64,000 nt of DNA from Pseudoscleropodium purum (Eukaryota; Streptophyta; Bryopsida; Hypnales; Brachytheciaceae), in the NCBI GenBank assembly GCA_963969395.1, contig OZ017796.1, positions 21,330,501 to 21,394,500 on the forward strand. The letters run 5' to 3'. A model generated the notes under the pieces. The model searched no databases. It worked only from the letters and a program-made list of their open reading frames with translations, and was not told where the DNA came from. The position numbers were made by a program, and so were the translations under genes. The first letter of the stretch is position 1, and every line of letters begins with the position of its first letter. This document shows, piece by piece, positions 24,301-37,143 of the stretch.

Positions 24301-25550
24301 TTTTACTTCAAAACTTATAATCTTTCAATACACATGATCAATTGGGTTGAAATTTTTCCACACATTGCCTTGCTTGTTTAATACATTTTTATACAATTGA
24401 AATTAAAAAATTAATGAATTTTTTATTTATGAAAATGCATCAAAAATTGATGGTTTTAGACTTTTTCCTCTTCTAAAACAACCTCTTCACTTTGGGGGTT
24501 AATAATAATTTTATCATTGAACACTTCAAATTTTTCATTGAAACTATTCTACAAACATCTCATTTAATATGAGTGTGTTTAACACATATGGCTTCAAAGA
24601 TTGAAGTTAAATGGATTATAAACTCTATCCTTCTATTGTACACTTTTTAGTTTGTTGAACTGCTAAGCTAAACTTCACTACTCATGCCATGTGATAATAT
24701 CTATCACTTGTGGTCAATGTCTTACAATTACACTTCTTTTTTATATATACACTATTGGTACCGTAGCAAATTTCAATCAATTACCCTTCATTATAGATTC
24801 CTTTGATTGTGTTCACTTTAACATCTGCATGAAATTATCTATCTACATCTATACTCACTACACTATTAAAAACTTGCATAGCTCCTATTTGTCAAGGCTA
24901 ACTTATTAATAAAAATTCTTAGTACATGATGTTTTTACATATATAACATAGTATGTAGCATTTCATAAATCCTATAGTGGCCTTACATATTATATAAATT
25001 TTTTTGCCTTTTGAATTAAATGGACCCTATCTTTTAAGTCACATAGTTTTCTAAAAATTGATAGTGATCTCCCTAGGTCCAAGAGTCCCTATAAGAAACT
25101 TGTATTTTTTATGACATTTGAAAAAAATAAGTCATGTTTTCTACTACACAAGTAAATTCAAAAATTCTTAGCCTAAAAAAATTCAAGTAGAATTGTATCA
25201 AATATTGCATTATGTGTGGATATCAATGGTGAAAAGAAGTGATGCTTGTGGTAATAATAATGTTTTGCAAAACATCTAAAAAACATGGTCATGTTTAGGT
25301 GCAATATCCCCCCAAATGTGAAAGTGCCTCTTTGGCAAGAGGTTCTAGTTTAAGTGTGCATGGTGTCAACTAGACACTACATAATGATTGATAGTTTTCT
25401 TTGACGTTGCATCTTGTCCTTGCCCATGTGTAACAATATGTAGATAGTAATTTTCGCCATCTAATAGCATGACCTAAATCATACATTGCTGCCAAAAGAA
25501 GAAAATCTTATTCAATTTTTCTTTGTCTATGTTCCATAATGCTTTTGCTA
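21371..25550. other. AT-rich spacer with decayed coding-like stretches
   Basis: No supported gene. Parts of 21830-23340 are less AT-rich than their surroundings and read like old coding DNA, but no frame longer than 80 codons and no domain signature survives, so no family can be named. Confidence 0.35.
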
Positions 25551-25559
25551 TGGAATCAA

Positions 25560-26330
25560 TGAAAGTGTCAATGTCCTTTAGTAGGAGCTAATGGTGTAAT
25601 GATTGAATAGCACAAAATAGGCCCAAATTAAATCAACCAAAATATTCATTTCGTGTGTGTGGAGAGATTGGCAAGTCATTGTAATATCAAAGCCGTTTTG
25701 CTTCAATGTAGCCATCAATTTAAGTTCATTGCCGTTAGGATGAGGCTTAGTGTTGTTATGTTGAATGATAATGTTGTTGCCAATTGTAGTCTTGCTAGCC
25801 CATGGATACAACCACTTCGTCTAGATTGTTAAGATAAACTTCTCTATCAACATCAACCTCACCATCTCCTTGGTAATATTATCACTATGTTTTATTTCTA
25901 TGGATTCACGTGTTTTATTTCTATCAATTCATGTGTTTGGTTCTCACTATTCCTCTTGGTTGACATTTAAAACTAGAAATGGAAGATTTTGATTTTTCCA
26001 TTGAATAATTGGTTCTTGTATGTATCCCATCAAGGGCTATGAGGAATATGATTTGGGGAATAAAACACTTGTTCTTTGTAGTTTTTGATGGTGGTTCTTC
26101 ATCAAACACATGATAGAAGGTGGTCTTTGTCATGGTGAGATAAAACCACTTCTCATCAATGTAGATTAGGTCCATTATGTCTTGAAATTGTGATAATGGG
26201 CTAATCTAGCATCAAGAGGTAGAATTGAACACAAGCAATCTTGTTTTGCTCTATAAAAAAACATCTTGATTGCATTAGATTAACACTTGATATCATCATC
26301 TTGAAATAGTTGATGTCGGGTCACCTTTAA
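25560..26330 (-). pseudogene. Mariner-like (plant MLE) transposase remnant
   Basis: Reading on the minus strand, an EQNKIACVQF-like stretch near 26250 leads through a frameshift and stop into FQDIMDLIYIDEKWFYLT (26110-26180), the hallmark IDEKWF segment with the first catalytic Asp of plant mariner transposases. A later frame (25578-25811) has IIIQHNNTKPH where the family has QxDNAxPH, then GFDITMTCQS and MNILVDL, matching the region around the second and third catalytic residues. The second catalytic Asp is Asn here and the following Ala is Thr, both single G-to-A changes. Multiple stops and frameshifts make it inactive. Element ends were not found. Confidence 0.8.
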
Positions 26331-28440
26331 AATGTTTATGTAGGAAACAACTAAGTGAATGTTTTTCCTATTGGACAATGATATTTCATTTAGCTTATTT
26401 GTATCAAAAGCCTTTCGCTAGCACCGGATTCAATCCCATCTCCTATAGAACACTACATTGGCAATATGTCCTTTTGTTAGAGAATGCTAACTATACTTCC
26501 AAATTCCTGATAGTGTTGTTGTTGATGTTGAATAGCCTTGTAGTTTTGGCAAGAAGAGGGTACTAGCGAAAAACAGAGGAACTACGTGTAATAAAATATA
26601 GGATCTAATATATTCATTGTAGGTCAAATTTGTAAACAAATTACTTAAATTATAGAGTGTCTTAAATGTATAAAATATGATTATATGTAATATAGGGTCG
26701 AGTATCATACCATAAAATTATGTGAATAGTATATGTAAAATAGCATATATTAAATGGGATAGTAGGTTCTTTAGGCTCTAAAATTGTATTTTGGGATGAG
26801 AAATCTACTTTCTATCAAGTTATGGATGTATTTAGGACCTAATACTTTACCAAACCACCTAAATTTCATGGTACATATCCAATGTAATATCCAAAGTTAG
26901 GTATCCCAAGTACATTATTGAATGAATGGATTTGAATTTCCATTGACAAAGCACAGGAGGAAAAATGCAATGAGCTTGTTGTCTTGTTTGAAATTGGTCT
27001 AGGTTTCTTGCTACTTTGGAATAGTCGACACTAGTGTTGATTCACTTTTGGATGCTAGGAAGTTGTAGCTTCTTATGCAATTTTGTATAGTATATACAAG
27101 TATTGAATTTATTTAATATAGAACTTCTAATGACTCTCACATACTCTATTGTGTTCTTGAACACAAATAGTGTATTTGTTTGTTGTTTGTTTCTATTTTC
27201 ACACAATATACCCATGCTTATGTTGCCCTTTCTTTGCGTTTGGTTTACCCTTTTATTCTTTATGTCATTTCAGCATGGCTCACAATATTGCACACTTTCA
27301 CAACTATAGGATGGATTGCAAGGAAAAAAATGGGTATAATGGAAAAAAATGGGAATAAGGAAAAAATAGAAGATACATAAGGAAAAAAATGAGGTGTAAG
27401 TGAAAGAGGGTACTTTAAATTGACTCCCCCCCCAAATGATAAATACCAATAGGGCACTCTAAAATATAAAGATTTACCTTTATTTAAAAAAATACCATGC
27501 TTTGTATTCTATTTTATAAGGCAAATAGCCCCCCATTAAATAGGTTATTATTGTAGGTGTATGCAAAATATAAGAGGGAGTGCACCCCCCCCCCCCGAAT
27601 CTTGGTTAGGTTTCTTTTGACCAATACATGAGGTGGCTTAGGGTCCTTGACTTGGACAAGAACACTTGATATATTACTCAATGCTCTTTGTCATTTAGAT
27701 TGTATTTCTTTGTGGTGAAAGAGTTGGTAATGGAATTTGGTGGAACATCGTAGACAATATTTGAGATGTCATAAAAGATGCCTTCTTCACCAACTTGGAA
27801 AATTTTAGACCATTATTTATACTGTTTTTGGGACCTTTCTTCTATAGTTTGATCACTTGCAAGTCTCAATCACTAGAGTTGATTGTAGTTTAGAGCACTA
27901 GAGCTAATCACAATTTAGAGTATAAGACTTGATTATTTTTTGGAGCTTAAGATCTTATTGCAGTTCAATGCATTGAAGCTAATAGTAGGTTTAAGTAAGA
28001 GGTTCTAAAAGTACACATGCTCTAAAATTGCCTACCTCTTCAAATGTACACTATTTTTAAATGTTACTTTTTCATAGCCTTTAGTGATGTACAAATAGTA
28101 GACATTTGAGGAGGTGGGCAATTTTAGAGTCTTATGCCATTTCAACTTCAAAATTTCATAACTAATTCTACAAAGCTCCAAAAAATATGAAATGACTTAG
28201 ATTAGATGCCAATTCCACTTGTCCTAAAAGTAGAGTTTATTAAAGAATATTTCAAGAAGTCTTACTTCCTCAATAATCACTTTTAGCTATTAAATGGTCA
28301 ATTTATGGACCTCCTACTTTAAAAGAAAATTTACAATTCTTGTGAGCTTGTTTTCAATGTAGCCCACTTGATTTGTGACTTCAAAATTTTCACACGTGTA
28401 TAGGAGACAACCCATTCTTTATCGACAACCTCATCCTAGC
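26331..28440. other. AT-rich spacer
   Basis: No gene supported. Homopolymer C tracts occur at 27426-27432 and near 27585-27597. An imperfect inverted repeat at 28021-28128 is listed separately. Confidence 0.4.
28021..28128. repeat. Imperfect inverted repeat
   Basis: The arm at 28021-28055 (TCTAAAATTGCCTACCTC…) pairs with the reverse complement of 28093-28128, with only a few mismatches over about 35 bases and a loop of about 37 bases. No flanking duplication was found, so it may be a decayed fold-back element or a stem-loop. Confidence 0.6.
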
Positions 28441-28683
28441 AATGTAGACTATTTTTTTTCCATACAGAAGAATGAGTGGCAATTAATTATGGTGCAATTC
28501 CCATTGCAGTTGTAGCACATTATGATTGGTTAACAAGACTCACAATATTGCAACTAGCCTTGGTTGGAAAGAGGAAGGTCTATATCACCATTATGGAAGA
28601 AAGTCCAATTTTTGCTAAAAAATTCACAATAGTTCTATGTTGCAGGAAAAAAATCTGGAAAATTATGCAAACCTTTTGCTACT

Positions 28684-28720
28684 TAAAATCAAAATCAAAA
28701 TCAAAATCAAAATCAAAATC
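28684..28720 (+). repeat. TCAAAA hexanucleotide microsatellite
   Basis: Six consecutive TCAAAA-type units, exact apart from the edges, lying 3' of the small gene. Confidence 0.9.
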
Positions 28721-29225
28721 CTTTGTGAACACATCTGATTGGAAAACTTCCACATATCAAATTGTGAACACATATGACAGTGCATTGAGAAACCCATTTT
28801 ATCCCTCCCAAAGCAGTCGTTAGAGAGAGTTGAGTGTAAAGCATCCAATTAAAAAGGAAGTTATCTTTTGTTTACCGTAATAGTGTACTGTACAAGGACC
28901 TTCAACACCCTCTTGCAACAGCATTCCAATTCGTTCCATGCAGTATTAGCAATGTCGGTTATTTATTAAGATGTGCAGGTCTACAATGTAGAACTCCTGA
29001 ACTTTCTACTACAAACTGCAGTGAAATGTGGAATACAAGTGCTTCAACAATAGGCTGCAAACCCTCTTTTGCTTACCCAACACTGGTTACAACACTAGAC
29101 TGCTATTTTCCAAATCTAATCTTGACACCGAGCTGTACAAGAGCACCTTTGAACTCATTTTGAACTCAATTCTGATTGTAACAATCGACTACCTTCTCAT
29201 TATGTCCTAAGATGGCAGATTTTAT

Positions 29226-30383
29226 CTACTCAGTAGTTGCAGGTCTTGACATCACATTCTCCACAGGAACCGTTGCACTGGTAGTCCCTGTTCCGTTGGA
29301 CACAGCCTTCGACATTCCAAACATCTGTAACATAAACAATTGCGGTGATCAAAACCTTGGAAGTATCACTCATAGCCCTCAAATGTATAAAAGAGACCAG
29401 CCTACCATTCCCGAATACGAACTGTCCTTAACGGACGAAAACAATCACAAAACATTAATATCCATACTTGATTTGTTCAGTGCTGGTAAGGATCAAAAGA
29501 AATGAAGATATACCCTAGCTTCATCTCATTTGTTCTGTTCCCTCAGAACCTGAGGAAACAGAAATCACTGACCAAGAAAGATGTTGTAAAGCGAAGCAAA
29601 AGAAAATGCGATTACAAGCGAGATTTCATACCATGAGAGTCCACTTGCTCGAGCCCTAATCGAATTCCAAACCCTAACTATACCATCACAGAAAAACCAA
29701 TGCCAAAGAAAAGCCAATGCCTACTTCCGAAATGCCCTAAAGAAAAGCTTCCAGAGCATCAAAGCTCACGGAACCTCAAGCACGCATGCTAAGTTCTCAG
29801 ATAATGCGATTTCAAGCGAGATTTCACACCGAGGGGGTCAATTTCCCATGCTCCAGCCCTCATCAAATTGAAAACCCTAACAATCCCCGAAAAGGGAGCA
29901 GCTGTCCAAGAAAATCAAAGCAAACTGAGGAAGCACCCACAAGAAAAAAGCTTGCCAGAGCATCAAAGCTCGCGGAATCTCAAACACAGAAGTTACAATA
30001 AACGATCAAGCCAAAAATAAACAAATAAATAAAAGCAAGCGCAATAATGTCACCGTCGATTGCGCATAACATGCACAATCTCATATAAAAAGAGTTCCAT
30101 CCTCCAAACCCAAATTCAAACTAGACCAAACTTAGCAAATGTAACAGCGTGAGAGTCCATTCCACCCCCAACATACCTTATTCAGCGTCTTCTGCAAGCA
30201 CGTCTTGTGCTCGTCATACGAAGCGTTCACAAACTCGTCGATGTGGTCCACAATTTCGCCAAAGAAAGTCGTAGACTCCGACTTCTTCTTGCGGCACGAA
30301 GACGAAGCCTGCTCCGCTGCTGCTGCGGCCGGCGCCACCTGCTCGGATTTCACCGCCTGCACGGACTCCTCCGGATGACTCAT
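29226..30383 (-). CDS. Small two-exon plant protein of unknown function, 101 residues
   Basis: Exon 1 is 30383-30177 (69 codons from ATG) and ends at a consensus GTATGT donor. Exon 2 is 29324-29226, entered after a TTACAG-type acceptor and read in phase 0 to TAG. The protein has an Ala/Glu-rich, low-complexity N-terminus, a CRKKKSES basic patch, then FFGEIVDHIDEFVNASYDEH followed by KTCLQKTLNK joined to MFGMSK. The FF..I...IDEF..AS.DEHK.C..KT..KMFGMSK pattern resembles a short conserved plant family that I know only as uncharacterised. No signal peptide or membrane segment is visible. The 852-bp intron contains a tandem duplication and two AAACCCTAA boxes. The splice junction restoring the conserved KMFGMSK makes the model convincing; function is unassigned. 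Confidence 0.8.
29606..29995 (+). repeat. Tandem duplication of about 198 bp inside the intron of the small gene
   Basis: ATGCGATTACAAGCGAGATT at 29606 recurs as ATGCGATTTCAAGCGAGATT at 29804. Both copies then contain an AAACCCTAAC box and both end with CAGAGCATCAAAGCTC.CGGAA. The copies have diverged by many substitutions. Confidence 0.8.
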
Positions 30384-30705
30384 CGCCGAAATTCACACAA
30401 CAAACGCAGCCTCCCAACAACAAAATTAATCTCTACAGGTCAAAATTCGAACACCGATCTGTGAAAGAACGACACCCTCAATAATCGAAATTCCTGCAAA
30501 CTTGGGAATGAAGCTTTGTGAAATTCGGGCAAGGAGCTTGGGAACTTGGAAAGGACGTTTGCGAAATTTGGAGGTGACGAGGAAAGGGGAAGTTTCGAGA
30601 ATAGGGGTTCGGGTATAGGGTGCAGGCGACTCTTCGTCCCGGGTACCCTATTACCGTGAGTGGGTCCCACTTTTATTTTTTGTTGTTCAAAGACACATGC
30701 CTTTG
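30384..30705 (-). promoter_or_regulatory. 5' flank of the small gene
   Basis: This stretch is visibly richer in G, C and CpG than the surrounding spacer, as are the 5' flanks of VPS45 and the tetraspanin gene. It probably includes the 5' untranslated region and promoter. No TATA box could be placed with confidence. Confidence 0.4.
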
Positions 30706-30990
30706 TGTAAGGTAGCTACACCTAACTTCGACCGCTTCTTAGAACTGACCACCACAAATTCTTGCCTAAAATGTACTCCCATTAATTTATTCATGAGAGT
30801 TTATGGCGATTATAGAAACAATTATTTTTAGCACTTTAAAATTTTCTTGTTTATTTATACAATGTCCAAAAAATTTATTCAAAAAGAATCCACAATTCCT
30901 TTTTGACTACTTAAAAAACTCCACAAAGAGGTTTTCAATATAATAATGGTAATCATGCTCAATTGTTTATTCATACAATTTTAGATGTAG
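30706..30990 (+). repeat. Dispersed repeat family 2, copy at the small gene
   Basis: AAGGTAGCTACACCTAACTTCGACCG and the following 270 bp align with 60118-60390, with shared words TTGCCTAAAATGT, CCCATTA, CAAAAAAT and TTTTAGATGT. Both copies are in the same orientation and both lie on the upstream side of a minus-strand gene. The element type is unknown. Confidence 0.7.
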
Positions 30991-32489
30991 TTATCTTGCC
31001 CCCAAACACTTCCAAATAAGCAATTGAGCATTGCTCTTAGTATTAATTAAATTACATAAATATTTTGATGGATCTATACAACATTGTATAACCAAGTGAT
31101 GGGCCTCTCCATGATAGGAAGGTATTATGCTTTGTTAAATATCTAAGAAGAATTTATTAGTTCATTTAAGTATTGGAATTGGCTAAGAAACCATATAAGA
31201 TAATTTTGTTTACTATAAGAGCCCTTTGGTTTATTAGTAAATAATGTTATATAGTTAGAAGTCAAAAAAGATTTAGATCTTAAGAATATTTGGGCTTTCT
31301 ATGAATAAATGGTAAATTTCCAAACTAATGAAAATAGGATTCCCTAAACTTGAATTTAGGCTCTCATAAATAATGTTATATTTCAAGCTAAAATTTGTAA
31401 GGGGTAGTTTTAGGAAAAAGTTTACAGTGCTTCATCTATTTATCCTAATTTCAAACATGAATTTGGATTTGATCATTTTGATGTAAATAATTGGATTTTG
31501 CATTTTTCTACAAGATAAAGAGAGGTATCAACTTCTTGAATTATTGTACATGATGACCAAATACGTGGGCTCGGAATTACATTGATTTCTCCTATTAGTG
31601 AGGGTGTAAATTTGTATCAATTAATTGTAAAATTATTTAGTACTACTTCCAAATTTTGTTAGTAGAATGCAATAATATTTGAGTCTATCCATTGTTTCAA
31701 TTATTTTACAAATAATGTGACCTTAATAAATTAGTGTTACATATACAATTATGACAATTTAGTGTTGGTAGTGTATCTTGATTTATCCTACTAATGAGGC
31801 CAAAAAATTTGTGTTTCTATGACAAATCTAAATTGGTAAAATTAGTGAATTATGGTAATATTTTAGCCTACACTAATATAAGTATATTTCAAAATAGTAT
31901 AGTTGTAATCAATTAGTATCACACACAAATAGGATAAATTATTATTAGACCTGAAAGTTCATGCGAAATGTAGGGCAATATATCAAGTACTAAAATAGTG
32001 ATGATTTGGTTTTATTTTTTAAAGTAAACTGAGATAAAAATGAAAGCCTAAAATATTATCCCTTGAATATTTGAGTTAGTGTTTGAAATTTTGGTCAATG
32101 ATATGTAAGTGCCTAAAACATCTTCACAGTGAAACTGCCATGCGACGTGAGAACGGGTCACAGGGATCGACTATTGCACTGGTTCGCTAGCAGGTGAACA
32201 AAAACATAAAAAATACCCAGAAATATGTTCAAATTCACACACAACACCCCGTGGAGCTGGATGAAGGGCAATAAAATGGATCTAACGACTTAACTAATCT
32301 AAATATAGCGATTCTGAACATATTTGTAACACTAGAGCAGATCGTGTAACCACTACTTTCAAAGCTAGATTTAAAAAAAAAATAGTCTACATCGGTACCT
32401 AAATGCATTAACTCTACAAACTTATGTGAGTGATTCTGAATAACACCTAAATGTAGAAAGAGAAGGATTGGCAGAAAATTCGGGTGGGC
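30991..32489. other. AT-rich spacer and probable VPS45 3' flank
   Basis: No gene recognised. A less AT-rich patch at 32120-32210 lies about 300 bp beyond the VPS45 stop and could belong to its 3' untranslated region. Confidence 0.4.
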
Positions 32490-35400
32490 TTATATACTGG
32501 CTGCAAAACTTCCTCGCTCTACTTTTTGCACTCGCTGCATTTCTTCCAAATCATTCAAAAAGCTGCACACAACACACAACACACAGAATACATTAGATCT
32601 GCAAAAGGATGCAATCGCATACAGAAAAAAAATGCTGACATACAATCACAGATGTATTATAGCTAAAAGTCCTCACGGAAAAGAAAACCAAAAGCCTAAT
32701 GTGATCTTACTGTACACGTTTCTTCTAAACAGCCTACTTGTTCATAAGACTTCGAAACACTGTACTGGCGTAAAGCTGTCATACAATTAACCCTAATATG
32801 CCCAATTGGCTGCTTACAACCAACAGGTGCAACACTGCGGCATGGATCAGAACCTCTTAAACTATCCAGTAAGTCACCCGAAGAACAAATTAGTTTATCC
32901 AGTACACATGTTCAAGAAGCGACTAACCTTATTGAGTTTTGTACAATGGTTCCGCCCAGAAATATTCGAGTTCCTGTTTGAGTGGCATTTACCAGATGCA
33001 CAGTCCGCGCCTCTTCATAGGTTGTGCCGCCCACCATGAAAATCACGACGTCTTGTGGCCTGCACATTCCAAGAATATTCTTGCGTAAAAATGGTTCAGA
33101 GTATAAATGCTTAACAACATATCTATTGAATACGGTAATGCAAAGCCCATACCTGCCCTGCTGGAAATGGTTGCCAACAAAGGGGTAATCGATATCCCGC
33201 AAGCGTCCTCTCACAATGCTCTCAATTGTTTGAGCAAGTAAGGGTTGATGTTGAGTATACACATTCTCCACACCCTGTTACCAAAGGGCAGATTCTATTA
33301 GCCCATCCCTCTTTCACCCAGACAATTGGACGAATGGCATCCATGAATTTTGTAACAAGAAATGTGAGACCGCAGTTTGCAAACAGACAATTTAGATTGG
33401 GCAGATGTTGTCCAGACATCACATCCAACTGTTAAAACCGAAAGTCATTACATTCTCTCCCGCCCCTATAAAGCAGCAAACAATCAAACACTGCGACCCG
33501 TTTAACTCCTCTACTTTAATCAGCACTCATCAGCTCCATTCGACACAAGATGGGCAAACCTTAAGACCACGAGCCATGTTTAGAGCCTTGATGAATAAGT
33601 CTCTGTTGCCAAACAAATCGCCTGTACGCTTATCAAACCCAGCTTGCTTAAGAAGAGTCTTCACTAGCTGCACAAACAACTAGATATGATCAATATTTCG
33701 CCTTCACATATTTTGTAAGACACGTCTTGTGAATCCAAACAAGTAAAGAACCATGGCCTGTCTTCCATACCCCTGCTTTGTGCTTGCTAGTTTTTGCTGC
33801 AAGCCGACTTATAAGCTGCTCCACAGACTGTGGACTCTCCCTCTCAAACCGGAGGGCATACAGCATGACCAATCGCACTCGATCAATGTCAGCAGATTTC
33901 TCATTGTTCAAAAGGTTTGACACTGCCTGAAACAATTTCCAACACTCAAGGTCAGAAAATAAACTCTAAAGTCATTTCTCTAAGATCATTTAACAGAACA
34001 TAATTGATCACCAACATCAACCAGCAGAAATTGCTAAAATGCAGCCAATAGTGGCTAAGGCATATACTTGCCATCAAGAGGCCACGCATACCCAAACTAG
34101 AATTGAACCTTCATGCGGATGAAGTTTAGAGAAAGTAAGTGACTGCAGCTTGTAAATATGACTGGAGGCAATATGCGAAGAGCAATCTAAGTTCTAAGCC
34201 TCTCGTGTTACTCAAACCAAGCCTCAAGAACAACCAAAGGAAGGCTAACCTCAAACGATACTGCTTGATTCGCATTACAAGCAAGCTCCTGTTCAATTTG
34301 TGATATAGCCATGAGCTGTCGTTCATCCACAATCCGACTCAATTCAGTCATCATTGTCACATGTTTAGATACATTCCCATGTTGCTTGCGATACTCTGGA
34401 TAATTCTCCACAAACTTGACCATATCCTCTGCATCATCTCAATCCATGGCGAAGTTAGACCTTTAAAACACAAGATTCAGAAACCCAAACTAATAAGAGG
34501 GTATCAACCCAAGGAAAGGACAGCAGCAGACTGACCAAGTGACTGGATATTTTGATTGCTTTTGGATTTCAGTTGAAATTCGTCCACAAGCTTCTTAATG
34601 TTGGCACCCAAGTCTCCAAAGTTTTCATACATGTTTGCTTTGAAAAACGCATCCTGCTGAGACGAAAACACAACTTCCTGCCAAAATAAATAATTCAAGT
34701 ATCAGATACATTCATTCAGAATGGAAAAATATATGATTTCTCAGTCTAGTGAGTCTCATCATTGAATTACATAACTCAGCACCTTTCTGAGAATAAAATA
34801 GACTGGTGATAGTGAGGGAAAAAGACCTGCAAGTCTTTTGGAACTTTGGGGAGCTTAGTAAGATCAACGCGGTTGTCCTGGATGCCAAGCAGCTCATGCA
34901 CCATAGCCTGCAAAAAAAATCCAGTTCCAGACTCTTTAAGAATCTTGCTTCAGGAGACCAGAAACACCTCAAGCAGAGAGAAAGGAAATACCCTCAAAAG
35001 GTAGACAGATCACTTCAAACAGCAAAGATAACCAGAGTAAGTTACACTGAGCAAGCTGATTGCCTTAGAACCCTCAAGAATTACTCTGCACTCGAGTGAC
35101 TAGCTTGAACTGGGAAGGGCAGCACGTTGAAATTCAATAACGGACTATCAATAACCTGATAAGGTCCAATCAATCAATCTAGAAGTACCTGGTAAGTCCA
35201 CTGGTTCAGTAAAGGTGTGACTGGATCATCACGCCTATCCACCACCAGCAACAATGGAGCCACTTCTGTTCGTCTAAAGTCAAACAAACCGGGCTCTTGC
35301 TCATACATCAACCTCTGCCAAAATGTCCACAATCCTGATTCTCATAACTTCACCCACCAATATGGAAATTCTATTCGCAATAAGTCAACCCCATGAAGCA

Positions 35401-37143
35401 ATAGAAATAGAGAGTTATAGGTATAACCAAAATAATCACCACTCGGTTGGACGAAATGCCTAGGGAGGAAATGACATAAGAATTTGAAATGATGAACCAC
35501 ACAGCCAGCATACCTGAAGCGTTCATTGCTTACTCTTCAAAGTATTGCAAAAACAAGGGCTCCATATAGGCAGTCAGAAACTAGAATAAACGGTCATCCC
35601 TACAGGATCCAGTCGACAGAGACACTCACCGCAGCATCCTGAGCAACACGACGTGCGATTTCCGAGCTCCGTTCGTAACGTATGACAGGCCGCTTTTTAA
35701 GAGATAAAAAGACGGCAGCAATGGCGTCCAACATCCGATCACAGGCCTGCTGGCTGTTGTGAGGATCGACTACAGTCGGAAGCATGGAAACATGGTTCGC
35801 ATGCAGATCCAGCGTGAAATGAAACGGATCTATTGCAAAATAGTCGGCGTAAAATTCCTGTCACACAGCAGCTCTACGATGTTCACTTCATCCATGTGGC
35901 AATGAGACTCATCAATGAAAGGCCATTCAATCAAAGATCACTTTCATAACCAAGTCCAGATTCTAGTGTCTATGCGTTGCTTACAAATTGGAAACTTTCT
36001 ACCAGGTTGGGCAAGTCTCTCGAATGGTGCCTCATCGTCATTTCAAACACTGCTCAATATCATTATATTTTCCAGAACTGATCAATATGTTACATTCTCA
36101 GTTTGTCAACATCCAGGATATGCAAAAGGCAACAGCAAATGTGCCCAAATGGCCACAAGTGGCTGCTTTCACATCTATAGGAGTTGAATAAATCGATTAG
36201 AAAACTTCAAGGAAGGTAAAAAATGTTTCAAGAGACAAAAGAAAGAAAACCCTAAATATTTGAAATACACCGGTAAATCAATGTTTGAAAGTTACCATAA
36301 TCGACTATTAGCTTCCAAAATGGACTGACGACCGTATTAAAAACTTGAGCACTACTCTGTCCCAGCCATTGGCAATGCTCTCTAAGATGATCTGGAAAAA
36401 TACTGGAAATGAATATCTTACTTGCACTTGTTGGACTAAATCATGTTCGTCAGAGTCAGCAAGTATCTGGATGTAGGACTTCTTGATGATGTTGCTGAAA
36501 ACTGCACAGACATCACAAAAGATCAAGAGGAACGCATTCCTAAGTTTAGAATTCGAAAATATGCGTCCCACTACTGTCGTTTACTTATATCTAATTAGAA
36601 ATTGCTTTATTTCTCGTCAATAGCATTGAAAGAGTCGATCTCTTCTAATTGCTGTGGCCCAGAAGTGCTAACTTACATAAATGGTACTCTCCAAACCGTG
36701 CATTGTTCAAATGGCGCTTGAGGTGCTGAATGTTTTCGACCGTCGGGCGTAAAAAGGTGACAGCCTTGAGATGTCCCATAGCCTCTTTGGCTTGCGCATC
36801 CACTTTCTCCACCAGGAAGACTTCCTTCTGCAGAAGCTCCGACTGGCTCATTGCTACACTAACAATACCGACCTGCAACCCCAAACCCTAATCAGAGCTT
36901 CCTAAAATCCAAAAACCACCTCTACTGCCCATCAATTCCAAGACAATAAGGTTAAACCTAATACGTAAACCAAAATCGCACGATCGGAGAGCTACTCCAT
37001 CTCCAAATTAATCTGAAAAAACCATAAATCATCTGAAGTTCAAGAGCCATTACAGTTTGCGCGTCGAGTATAAGAACTTTCATCCCCGGAATGTCATTGA
37101 GCATCCGATTCAGATAATCGCGCACAGCGCCAACGAGTACCAT
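32490..37143 (-). CDS. VPS45: Vacuolar protein sorting-associated protein 45 (Sec1/Munc18 family)
   Basis: Thirteen exons join in phase into 570 residues, matching the usual plant VPS45 length of about 570: 37143-37054, 36872-36677, 36501-36422, 35857-35630, 35314-35189, 34907-34827, 34677-34536, 34428-34250, 33926-33771, 33667-33560, 33274-33153, 33059-32928, 32562-32490. Recognisable family segments include [20 protein letters not shown] at the start, [87 protein letters not shown] and [17 protein letters not shown] proteins of this type bind syntaxin-like SNAREs at the trans-Golgi/endosome and support vesicle fusion to the vacuolar route. The last exon ([10 protein letters not shown]…, ending TAA) is entered across a 365-bp intron; reading on past 32928 instead gives an early stop. 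Two introns use GTC donors (GTCTTT, GTCAGT). All exons are open, so the gene looks functional. Confidence 0.96.

Noticed and set aside
29786..30001. 71-codon plus-strand frame in the small gene's intron
   Set aside because: Lies within the tandem duplication, lysine-rich, and not shared by the other copy.
32120..32210. Possible structured RNA or tRNA near the VPS45 3' end
   Set aside because: No cloverleaf, T-loop or snoRNA boxes could be placed.
32830..32860. Alternative VPS45 last exon near 32850 (AG|GTTCTGA, ending RF stop)
   Set aside because: It has no family similarity and loses the conserved C-terminus.
32912..32928. VPS45 ending shortly after exon 12 by reading into the intron (…SIRLVAS)
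   Set aside because: A downstream exon at 32562-32490 joins in phase and gives the family-typical C-terminal FLNDLEE segment and normal length.
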